Origin: Pseudomonadales bacterium
GTDB lineage: Bacteria; Pseudomonadota; Gammaproteobacteria; Pseudomonadales; Azotimanducaceae
Assembly: GCA_022448765.1 (NCBI GenBank)
Contig: JAKUTI010000017.1
Span: 1-21,968, forward strand
Length of the DNA stretch: 21,968 nucleotides
Reading direction: 5' to 3'
The notes beneath the pieces are model-generated. The model was not told the DNA's origin, ran no database searches, and saw nothing but the letters and a program-made list of their open reading frames with translations. Made by a program: the position numbers and the translations under genes. Position 1 is the first letter of the stretch, and each line of letters begins with the position of its first letter. This document shows positions 15,837 to 21,968 of this stretch, in pieces.

Positions 15837-18623
15837 TTAGAACGTATGGCTCAGCGCGAGCATGATGTAACGTCCCATAAAGTCATACGCTACATCTGCC
15901 GACGAATAGAAGCCGCCGAAAATTCTCGGAGGCGGTTCATCAAGCAAGTTAGAAACCACGATACGCGCGCGCGTTCCCTGCTCGAAGTCGTAGCCCCCGG
16001 ACAAGGTCAAATACTTAGCTGCCTCGATATCGCGACTTGCGGGGACATTAGGAGTTCCATCTGCTCCCGTCGTCACTCGACATGATTCGTCTTCGCACTC
16101 ACGAAATTCGCTGTACGAGTTCACCCGGATACTTGCATCGTAACGGCCTTTCGACCAGTCGACATCTAGGATCCAACGGTCACTTAGTGTTGTGCCGCAG
16201 TCATAAACGTCGAGACAGTCAAGCACCAAAGATCCGCTATTGATCAAGTACTCATCTATGTTCGTATAGTCAAAGCTGATCGAGAAACTTCCCGCTTTCT
16301 CGTGATCCCAGCGGTAATCAACCTGATAATCGGTGCCCGAGGTGTCAACTTTCCCGATATTAGCCGTCATAGCATAGATGTTTGAAATCAGTCCCGTCGG
16401 ACCGCGTTCAATTTTGCTGCACCACTCCGCAAGCCCCGACTCATAGCAACCTGAAAGGATGCTGCTTACGCCGATTCCCCCAATGGTACTTTCGATCTCA
16501 TACTCCCACCGGTCGATCGTCACATCGAGGTTCTCGATAAACTGCGGCCGAATCACGAACCCGTACAGGAACGCATCGGAAGTTTCGGGCTCAAGGTTAG
16601 GATTGCCTCCTACTCTTGCACGCAGTTGCGTCCGATTGTCATTGACACCCCCAACAAGGCCCTGCGCATCACAGTTGGCTCTGACTACTGGATCCTCGTT
16701 GTACTGACCAAAGTCCGCTAAGTTTGAACAAGGGTCCGTGGCCGTGGGGAACGAATCCGCTTGACCCGCGTACATCGCCGCAATCGATGGCGCGTTAAAC
16801 GATTCGGAGGATGTCATTCGTACCGCAATCCAATCACGGAAATCCCAGCGAATTCCGAACTTGCTGTTGGTTGTATCACCAAAGTTGCTGTATTCGGATG
16901 TACGTACTGAGTACTCAAGGTCTACATCGCCTAGATTCCCGTCGAAAAGGTCCATATCGGCAGAAAGGATCGGAGCGAGGAATTCAATGTACGCCTCATC
17001 AACCTCAAATCCCCCGCGTGTGCTCTCACCCTTGTTACCGGTGGTGTCGCCCATCTCGGTAAGCGGATCTTCGATGTAACTACCAGACTCGTTACGGTGT
17101 TCCCAACCCATGGCTACGCCAAGGTTACCTGCCGGTAGCTCATAAATGTCGTTGTTCGAGACGTTCACTTGGACTGACTTTTGTGTAAACGTCGTCTTCG
17201 CCGTCCCGGTATACGAAATGTAATCAACTTGGTCCTGGGTAATACTCCCGGGGCCACCGAATAGGTTCAACGGAACGCAGGGCGAGGTGCAGTCGGAGCT
17301 GAGTGCTTCAGCAACTCGACTTCGGATAAATCGACCCTCGTTGATGTCCGTGCCGTCGGTGCGTCCAAAGTTAACGGTCGCATCCATTAGCCAACCGTTA
17401 ATCTCGTACTCAAGTCCTCCCACCAAACGATAGGTATCGATGTCCTGGAGGAAATTTCGGTTACCGGCCTCGACCATACGTCTTCGAACATCGATGAAAT
17501 CTCGACCGAAGGGGTTATGGGCTTGAGCCGCTTCAACGGTGAGGCCCTCGGAAATGATAAACAACGGCGTAGGCGCAAGTTTCTGATCCGACTGCCTATT
17601 AATGTAAGAAGCTTCAAAAATAGCGCCTAGCCCCTCACGGATCGCGTAATTGCCGGAGGCAAAGACATTAGTTCGTTGCTGAGGCGTGTAAATGTAGTTT
17701 TCTGGCTGGTAGTTGTAGTACGAGCCTTCGCCGACGTCCGAATTTCCAGAAGTTGCAAAGGCACTCCACTCCGCATTTGGATTATTGCCGCCGGGCCCCC
17801 AGAGTAGGTTGCCGGCTTCACGTACCGCCGTCCATCTCTCGTTCCCCTCGGTTCCAAGTCGATCAATAATGGTGCCTTCTGGCGTTGCCGAGGAGCCTAA
17901 GCCCTGAAAATAGCCATTGTTTTGACCCCAATCGTACCAGCGGTCTGTCGAAGCCCAGTCACGAGCCCCCGCCATGACGTCATTCATTTCATAATGACCA
18001 AGGGAAATAGTCACATTACCGCGGTCACTTGACGTTCCGAAGGTGGCATTTACATCGCTAATCTGTCCGTCACTTTCACCAGAAAAACCGTGGTAGCCAC
18101 TAACGCTGACGCCTTCAAAGTCTCGACGCGTGATCACGTTGACCACTCCAGCGATGGCGTCTGATCCGTAGATGGTGGATGCACCATCGTTTAGGACCTC
18201 AATGCGCTCGATGGAGTTCGGCGCGATAGCGTTCAAGTCAACGGTACCCCCGGTGGAGTAGGGCACGTGGCGCCTGCCGTTAACAAGGACCAGGGTCCGA
18301 CTGGCACCAAGTCCCCGGAGGCTTATTTGAGTGGATCCATTTCCGCCGTTATTGTTTTGCGCGTTCATACCGCCAACGTTTTCCGGCAGATCCTGCAAGA
18401 AGTCACCGATCGACGTTTGTCCTAACTTTTCGATCTCGTATCTATCGAGAATCTTAATCGGTGCGGTGGTTTCGGTATTCGATCGGGTAATCCGGGAACC
18501 CGTGACAACAACTTCTTCGATGTCGGCTTCGGCATCCGCCTCTTCCGAAACGACCGGATTCGTCCAAATAACAGCCAGTGCACCCGCAAACACCGCCGTT
18601 CTCCAAGACCTAAATGAATTCAT
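15837..18623 (-). CDS. TonB-dependent outer-membrane receptor
   Basis: The 928-residue protein has an N-terminal signal segment (about residues 8-26). A TonB-box-like I-E-E-V-V-V-T-G-S-R-I follows near 35-45, then a plug domain (about 50-165) with S-L-R-G-L-G-A-S-R-T, L-V-L-V-N-G-R-R and I-Y-G-S-D-A-I-A-G-V-V-N-V-I. The remainder is a 22-strand-type barrel ending in S-H-T-F, with the terminal Phe needed for outer-membrane insertion. Closely spaced cysteine pairs (D-C-T-S-P-C, D-C-L-D-V-Y-D-C, E-C-E-D-E-S-C) suggest disulfide-bonded extracellular loops. The substrate cannot be read, but the neighbouring secreted S9 peptidase suggests peptides or a peptidic compound. No FecI/FecR-type regulators are nearby. 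An AT-rich leader lies upstream. Confidence 0.95.
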   Translation of the reverse strand: MNSFRSWRTAVFAGALAVIWTNPVVSEEADAEADIEEVVVTGSRITRSNTETTAPIKILDRYEIEKLGQTSIGDFLQDLPENVGGMNAQNNNGGNGSTQISLRGLGASRTLVLVNGRRHVPYSTGGTVDLNAIAPNSIERIEVLNDGASTIYGSDAIAGVVNVITRRDFEGVSVSGYHGFSGESDGQISDVNATFGTSSDRGNVTISLGHYEMNDVMAGARDWASTDRWYDWGQNNGYFQGLGSSATPEGTIIDRLGTEGNERWTAVREAGNLLWGPGGNNPNAEWSAFATSGNSDVGEGSYYNYQPENYIYTPQQRTNVFASGNYAIREGLGAIFEASYINRQSDQKLAPTPLFIISEGLTVEAAQAHNPFGRDFIDVRRRMVEAGNRNFLQDIDTYRLVGGLEYEINGWLMDATVNFGRTDGTDINEGRFIRSRVAEALSSDCTSPCVPLNLFGGPGSITQDQVDYISYTGTAKTTFTQKSVQVNVSNNDIYELPAGNLGVAMGWEHRNESGSYIEDPLTEMGDTTGNKGESTRGGFEVDEAYIEFLAPILSADMDLFDGNLGDVDLEYSVRTSEYSNFGDTTNSKFGIRWDFRDWIAVRMTSSESFNAPSIAAMYAGQADSFPTATDPCSNLADFGQYNEDPVVRANCDAQGLVGGVNDNRTQLRARVGGNPNLEPETSDAFLYGFVIRPQFIENLDVTIDRWEYEIESTIGGIGVSSILSGCYESGLAEWCSKIERGPTGLISNIYAMTANIGKVDTSGTDYQVDYRWDHEKAGSFSISFDYTNIDEYLINSGSLVLDCLDVYDCGTTLSDRWILDVDWSKGRYDASIRVNSYSEFRECEDESCRVTTGADGTPNVPASRDIEAAKYLTLSGGYDFEQGTRARIVVSNLLDEPPPRIFGGFYSSADVAYDFMGRYIMLALSHTF

Positions 18624-19006
18624 AGCCTTTTTCGCCTGTACCTAGGAGTTTTGCGGCGCGAACTATTACAAATTTGTTACATCTCAGCAACGAAAAAACG
18701 CATGCTGACGCATATGCTATTTTCATTAAAAAAAATATGTATATGCTCAATCGGAATAAAAATGTAACGATCCGTGCCCTATATTTTGAGGCTGCACGTG
18801 CGGAATTCCACCCAGCCTAGAAAATACGGGATGTCGGCAACAGTTCTCCAGGTACTGCTCGAACGGGAGCAAGATAGCGCGAGCTCACTCGCTAACACGC
18901 AAACAATCCATACACAACCGAACAAATTAGTAGAAATCCGACAAACGCCGAGCCCTCGTGCGTCGGCAATTTCCCCGCGTAATGAGTAGAATCGCGCCAG
19001 AACGCT
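18624..19006. other. Intergenic region between divergent receptor and monooxygenase genes
   Basis: I see no credible gene in this 383-bp stretch. The part next to the receptor (18661-18775) is markedly AT-rich. It holds a perfect 10-bp palindrome ACAAATTTGT (18668-18677), ACGCAT repeated at 18698-18703 and 18708-18713 (one helical turn apart), and ATATGCT at 18712-18718 and 18741-18747. On the minus strand TTGCTG and TAATAG are 16 bp apart, a weak promoter match. Open frames here have no recognisable protein character. Confidence 0.5.
18668..18677. repeat. Palindrome upstream of the receptor gene
   Basis: ACAAATTTGT is perfectly self-complementary and lies 45 bp upstream of the receptor start codon, a plausible position for a repressor site. 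Ten-base palindromes of A/T-rich sequence can arise by chance. Confidence 0.3.
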
Positions 19007-20140
19007 ATGCAACACATCAACGGCACTGATACACCACTCGCGAGAGCACGCGCGATCGCACCAGCCATTGAGCAATCGGCTGAGCAGATCGATGACAAGA
19101 GGCAGCTACCCAAAGATGTCGTCGAAGCGATGGTGGGTGCCGGTCTGTTTCGACTACTTGTACCAAAATCGCTTGGCGGCGAAGAAATGGACGTCCTGGA
19201 TTATCTAGACGTCGTCCAAGCGATAGCGTACGCGGACGGCAGTGCAGGTTGGTGCCTAAACCAGGGTGCCGTTTTTGCGACCACGAGTGGCAGAGCACCC
19301 CGACCCTTGGCCGAAGAAGTCTGGGGGAACCCGAATACAGTCGTCGCCAACGGACCTCCTCAAGGTCCGATATCCGAGCCCACCGACGAAGGCTATAGGT
19401 TGACGGGGACCTGGGCGTTTTCGAGTGGGTGTCACCACGCCAATTGGATTGCCGCGGTCTCAAGTGGATCCGGGCAGTCGCCTCGCCTCCATCTATTACC
19501 GAAGGAAGACGTCGAGTTCGTTGACGTATGGGACGTCCAGGGGTTGCGAGGAACGGGCAGTTTTAGCTTTACCACGCACGAACTATTTGTTCCTGAGTCG
19601 CGAGCCATGCGCCTCGACCTCGAGCCTATAGAAACTGGACCGCTTTACGTTATTCCGCAACATCTGCTATTCGCGTGCGGCTTTGGTTGCGTTGCGCTAG
19701 GCGTTGCTCGTGCGGGTTTGGATGCCACCATCGAACTTGCCAGTGATAAACGACCTCGATTCGACGGCAAGACACTCGCTCACGATGCAGTCGTTCAGAG
19801 CCAAATCGGTAAGGCCGAAGCGACCTGGCGTGCCGCCAAAGCACTTTTGTACGAGAGCATGGGGACGGTATGGGAGTCGGTCAAATCAACCGGATCGATT
19901 TCCGTTGAAGAGCGCATTCATCTCAGAATGGCCGGTACCCATGCGATTCGACAATCCGCCGACGTGGTTGATGTTGCCTACAATCTCAGTGGCTCTAGCG
20001 CAATCTTCGGATCCACAAAAATCCAGCGTCGATTCCAAGACGCCCACGTCATTACACAGCAGGTCCAAGGACGCGAATCCCACTATCAAACCGTGGGGGA
20101 ATACTTTCTTGGGCTCGATCCAACCGGACCCGTGTTCTAG
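19007..20140 (+). CDS. Acyl-CoA dehydrogenase-fold flavin-dependent monooxygenase (HsaA/IacA-like)
   Basis: The 377-residue protein has the acyl-CoA dehydrogenase fold, with an N-terminal helical domain (G-L-F-R-L-L-V-P-K-S-L-G-G), a central beta domain (T-G-T-W-A-F-S-S-G-C-H-H-A-N-W and G-L-R-G-T-G-S) and a C-terminal helical domain ending R-R-F-Q-D-A-H-V-I-T-Q-Q. W-x-F-S-S-G-x-x-H-A-x-W and G-L-R-G-T-G-S fit the two-component aromatic hydroxylases such as HsaA better than true dehydrogenases. I do not see the catalytic Glu context of fatty acyl-CoA dehydrogenases. Such enzymes need reduced flavin from a partner reductase, and none is recognisable nearby. The gene stands alone on its strand, and no strong ribosome site precedes the ATG. 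Confidence 0.8.
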   Translation: MQHINGTDTPLARARAIAPAIEQSAEQIDDKRQLPKDVVEAMVGAGLFRLLVPKSLGGEEMDVLDYLDVVQAIAYADGSAGWCLNQGAVFATTSGRAPRPLAEEVWGNPNTVVANGPPQGPISEPTDEGYRLTGTWAFSSGCHHANWIAAVSSGSGQSPRLHLLPKEDVEFVDVWDVQGLRGTGSFSFTTHELFVPESRAMRLDLEPIETGPLYVIPQHLLFACGFGCVALGVARAGLDATIELASDKRPRFDGKTLAHDAVVQSQIGKAEATWRAAKALLYESMGTVWESVKSTGSISVEERIHLRMAGTHAIRQSADVVDVAYNLSGSSAIFGSTKIQRRFQDAHVITQQVQGRESHYQTVGEYFLGLDPTGPVF

Positions 20141-20197
20141 CCACGAGACTGGATTCGGGATCTTCCTACGACCATCCGATAGCCTGGGACCCTTCGG

Positions 20198-20217
20198 CTT
20201 ACCGGCTACCCGGTAAG
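20198..20217. repeat. Hairpin overlapping the histidine phosphatase stop codon
   Basis: CTTACCGG (20198-20205) and CCGGTAAG (20210-20217) form a perfect 8-bp stem with a CTAC loop. The phosphatase TAG stop occupies 20206-20208, within the loop. Neither side has a T-tract, so it is not a standard terminator, but it sits between two convergent genes. Confidence 0.45.
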
Positions 20218-20793
20218 GTGCTGCGTTTCATTGAGACTGACCAAGCTCCGCTCTCCCGTTGACGCACACAAAAAACGGCTAACGCTGGCATAACCCACAT
20301 CGATGAAGAGGCGGGGCGGAGTTTCAAGCACGTGCGACGCCCACATGTTTACCACACCTCCATGACAAAACACGGCAACCCGTTCGCCTGGATGACGATC
20401 AATGATGGATTCAATGCCGCGAACAACCGTGGCTTGAAACGAGAGTACATCCACGTCATCCCCGTAGCCGCCATCCACAAACGCTTTCCACGCTTCGTAA
20501 TTCTGAGCTTTCAGTTCTTCCATTGGGATGTAGGTCGAACTATCCCGATCAAACTCTGATACATCGTCTTCAATCCCGATCTTCAATCCCGATCGCTTCG
20601 CAAAGGGCGCTGCTGTCTCCCTCGCTCTTTGCAAAGGACTCGAGTAAATAGCGTCGATGTCTATCGCCACGAGCCAATCGGACGCCTGATCCGCTTGCGC
20701 CAAACCGATACGCGAAAGTGACGGATTTGCGGCCGCGCCGTCTTTCGTTTCAACTCGCATCGGAAGTCCGTGACGTACCAAGACAATTTCCAC
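20206..20793 (-). CDS. Histidine phosphatase family protein (phosphoglycerate mutase-like)
   Basis: The 195-residue protein opens with I-V-L-V-R-H-G, where Arg7 and His8 form the phosphohistidine motif. It has Y-S-S-P-L-Q-R-A-R-E-T with Arg56, V-S-E-F-D with Glu80 as likely proton donor, and F-C-H-G-G with His144. All catalytic residues are therefore present. The branch contains phosphatases with many small-molecule or protein substrates, so the substrate is open. The start is a GTG one base after the epoxide-hydrolase-like stop, with GGGAG 9 nt upstream inside that gene, implying translational coupling. The gene contains an exact 13-bp tandem duplication (20568-20593) that leaves the frame open. 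Confidence 0.9.
   Translation of the reverse strand: MEIVLVRHGLPMRVETKDGAAANPSLSRIGLAQADQASDWLVAIDIDAIYSSPLQRARETAAPFAKRSGLKIGIEDDVSEFDRDSSTYIPMEELKAQNYEAWKAFVDGGYGDDVDVLSFQATVVRGIESIIDRHPGERVAVFCHGGVVNMWASHVLETPPRLFIDVGYASVSRFLCASTGERSLVSLNETQHLTG
20568..20593. repeat. Exact 13-bp tandem duplication inside the histidine phosphatase gene
   Basis: CTTCAATCCCGAT occurs twice head to tail (20568-20580 and 20581-20593). The period is not a multiple of three, so the two copies are read in different frames, encoding the region G-L-K-I-G-I-E-D. Confidence 0.9.
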
Positions 20794-20794
20794 T

Positions 20795-21805
20795 TCATCG
20801 AGCTCCCACTTTGCCAGCTATCCATGTCTCAAGAACGTCGTTGACCTCCTGGGGACATTCCTGAGCCATCCAGTGTCCGCTGTCGACGGTGACTTCCGTC
20901 AAGTCAGCGCACTGCCTCCTCATAGGACGAGCCAACGCAGAATCAACCGACTCACAAACCGAGTCGTACCGAGCTGCCATAAAAAGAACCGGCATAGCAA
21001 GGCGACCTTCATCAACCGCGGTTTTCGCGTAGATCGTGTTCGCGTCATGATTCATGTAGTACGAATTAGCACCAAAAAACCCCGAGGCTTGGAGTGCTTG
21101 CGAGTAAACCACCAAATCATCAGTGCTTATCACTTGCTCATCCAACGGCAAATCAGGCGCCTCGCCCGCACCACCAAACCAACCGCCCGATGATCGTAGT
21201 GAAGCCGTGAGAGCCGGTTTGCCCACGGCATCAGGATTACCGCAACGAAATAAAGCCTTAACGGTATTTTCGACCTTCGCTTCCATCGCTGATTGAGCTT
21301 TCTCGAAACATTCTTGGTAGTAGAGCTGATAATCCCATTGCCCGACAGGATACTCCTCCAACGGATAGACACTCCGGTCGACGAGCTCAATGACACGATC
21401 AACGCCGTACTCAAGCGTTGCGTACGGGACACACAAGCTCGCAACAGCCCGGCATCTATCAGGATGATGGCTGGCAATATTCCAAACCGTTGGGCTGCCC
21501 CAATCGTGACCCACCCATACCGCGGTTTCCGCATTTAACGCATCGGCAAGGCAAAGCATATCGGCTACGACGTTTTCTTGGGAGTAGGCGGCGTGTTCCC
21601 GGTATTTTGACGATCCGCCGTAACCGCGCAGATCCGGTGCAACAGCATGAAACCCCAATCGAGCCATTGCCGGTAACTGGTGTCGCCAACTGTGCGACAG
21701 CTCCGGCCACCCATGAACAAACACGATAAGAGGTCCGTCCTTGGGACCCTCTTCTAGATAAGAAGTCGTGTGGCCGTTGGTTTCAATCACGCCATTGGTT
21801 GGCAT
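20795..21805 (-). CDS. Epoxide-hydrolase-like alpha/beta hydrolase
   Basis: The 336-residue protein has the oxyanion motif H-G-W-P-E (31-35), the nucleophile elbow G-H-D-W-G with Asp101, a lid Tyr in Y-Y-Q (Tyr162 region), a second lid tyrosine in N-S-Y-Y (249-250), an acid candidate Asp281, and His311 in D-S-G-H-W. An Asp nucleophile plus two lid tyrosines is the soluble epoxide hydrolase pattern, as opposed to haloalkane dehalogenase or esterase. It would open epoxides to diols in the cytoplasm, substrate unknown. AAGGAG 7 nt before the ATG supports the start. The preceding TPR-like gene stops 15 bp upstream and the phosphatase gene starts one base after its stop, so the three form an operon. 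Confidence 0.88.
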   Translation of the reverse strand: MPTNGVIETNGHTTSYLEEGPKDGPLIVFVHGWPELSHSWRHQLPAMARLGFHAVAPDLRGYGGSSKYREHAAYSQENVVADMLCLADALNAETAVWVGHDWGSPTVWNIASHHPDRCRAVASLCVPYATLEYGVDRVIELVDRSVYPLEEYPVGQWDYQLYYQECFEKAQSAMEAKVENTVKALFRCGNPDAVGKPALTASLRSSGGWFGGAGEAPDLPLDEQVISTDDLVVYSQALQASGFFGANSYYMNHDANTIYAKTAVDEGRLAMPVLFMAARYDSVCESVDSALARPMRRQCADLTEVTVDSGHWMAQECPQEVNDVLETWIAGKVGAR

Positions 21806-21812
21806 AGCTAAG

Positions 21813-21818
21813 CTCCTT
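21813..21818 (-). promoter_or_regulatory. Ribosome-binding site for the epoxide-hydrolase-like gene
   Basis: AAGGAG on the minus strand is 7 nt from the ATG at 21805, and the upstream gene stops only 2 bp before it. Confidence 0.75.
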
Positions 21819-21820
21819 GA

Positions 21821-21968
21821 TCAATACGGAACCGACAGTAGCGACAACGAAATCCTGGCGCGTTTACGCCAATCTTCACTTGCATCCCAGTGATACGTTT
21901 TCTTTAGATGCAACTTTGCCAAAGCCTCATTGCCGGTCAACCTATAAGCTTCACCGAGGTAGTAATTT
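21821..21968 (-). CDS. C-terminal end of a probable TPR-repeat protein (5' end outside window)
   Basis: The last 48 codons of a minus-strand gene enter at the right edge and end with TGA at 21823-21821. The peptide N-Y-Y-L-G-E-A-Y-R-L-T-G-N-E-A-L-A has the tyrosine, glycine and alanine spacing of a tetratricopeptide helix pair. It ends with a charged helix, W-R-K-R-A-R-I-S-L-S-L-L-S. Its function cannot be judged from this piece. It stops 15 bp before the epoxide-hydrolase-like start, whose ribosome-binding site immediately follows the stop codon, so the genes are probably co-transcribed. Confidence 0.65.
   Translation of the reverse strand, partial: NYYLGEAYRLTGNEALAKLHLKKTYHWDASEDWRKRARISLSLLSVPY

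Noticed and set aside
13733..18623. A lasso-peptide biosynthetic cluster around the receptor and S9 peptidase
   Set aside because: No precursor peptide, asparagine-synthetase-like cyclase or transglutaminase-like protease gene is visible, so only a receptor-peptidase pair can be claimed.
18774..19075. Open frames at 18774-18989 (plus) and 18779-19075 (minus) in the intergenic region
   Set aside because: The predicted peptides show no domain or plausible composition, and the minus-strand one overlaps the monooxygenase start.
1..21968. CRISPR array, tRNA or rRNA genes, insertion sequences, phage or defence genes
   Set aside because: I saw no regularly spaced repeats, cloverleaf-like segments, transposase motifs, nuclease-helicase pairs or toxin-antitoxin-like small genes.

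Overview
The window looks like a chromosomal segment of a free-living, probably marine, heterotrophic gammaproteobacterium. This is inferred from gene content: a large TonB-dependent receptor of the S-L-R-G-L-G / V-L-V-N-G-R-R plug type, a ClsC-like phospholipase D, M3 and S9 peptidases, and a mix of accessory catabolic enzymes. GC is moderate by eye and gene packing is dense. I cannot name the genus. I see no rRNA, tRNA, CRISPR array, insertion sequence, integrase or prophage gene, and no recognisable transcriptional regulator.

Layout, left to right. (1) Positions 1-1728, plus strand: the 3' part of a phytanoyl-CoA dioxygenase-like protein, then a membrane-anchored DUF3089 alpha/beta-hydrolase-like protein. 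(2) 1783-3470: a DUF2891 protein (minus), divergent from a small ferritin-like protein (plus). (3) 3521-5869, minus: a cupin gene followed closely by an M3 oligoendopeptidase, with a probable terminator at 3460-3491. (4) 5870-6088: a divergent control region holding a perfect 12-bp inverted repeat and a pair of near-identical direct repeats. (5) 6089-8979, plus: alpha/beta hydrolase, crotonase-fold enzyme, PPOX-type flavin-binding protein and glycerophosphodiester phosphodiesterase. The last three are closely spaced. (6) 9017-11884, minus: a secreted ClsC-like phospholipase D followed by an acyltransferase-3 membrane protein. (7) 12026-13702, plus: a GMC (choline dehydrogenase-type) flavoprotein. 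(8) 13733-18623, minus: a TonB-dependent receptor with a strong terminator, then a secreted S9 prolyl-oligopeptidase-family peptidase. (9) 19007-20140, plus: an acyl-CoA-dehydrogenase-fold flavin monooxygenase. (10) 20206-21968, minus: the 3' end of a TPR-like protein, an epoxide-hydrolase-like enzyme and a histidine phosphatase, in one tightly coupled operon.

How the genes may work together: the receptor and S9 peptidase suggest import and hydrolysis of a peptide or peptide-like nutrient. The phospholipase D and acyltransferase pair suggests envelope lipid or glycan modification. The 5.4-9 kb block and the scattered oxygenase, dehydrogenase, crotonase and hydrolase genes suggest small-molecule (lipid, terpenoid or aromatic) catabolism or detoxification, with substrates that cannot be read from sequence.

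I found no convincing new defence or mobile system. The observations most worth a second look are the symmetric operator at 5962-6017, the crotonase that lacks both hydratase glutamates, the receptor/peptidase pair, the phospholipase/acyltransferase operon, and an exact 13-bp tandem duplication inside the intact histidine phosphatase gene.
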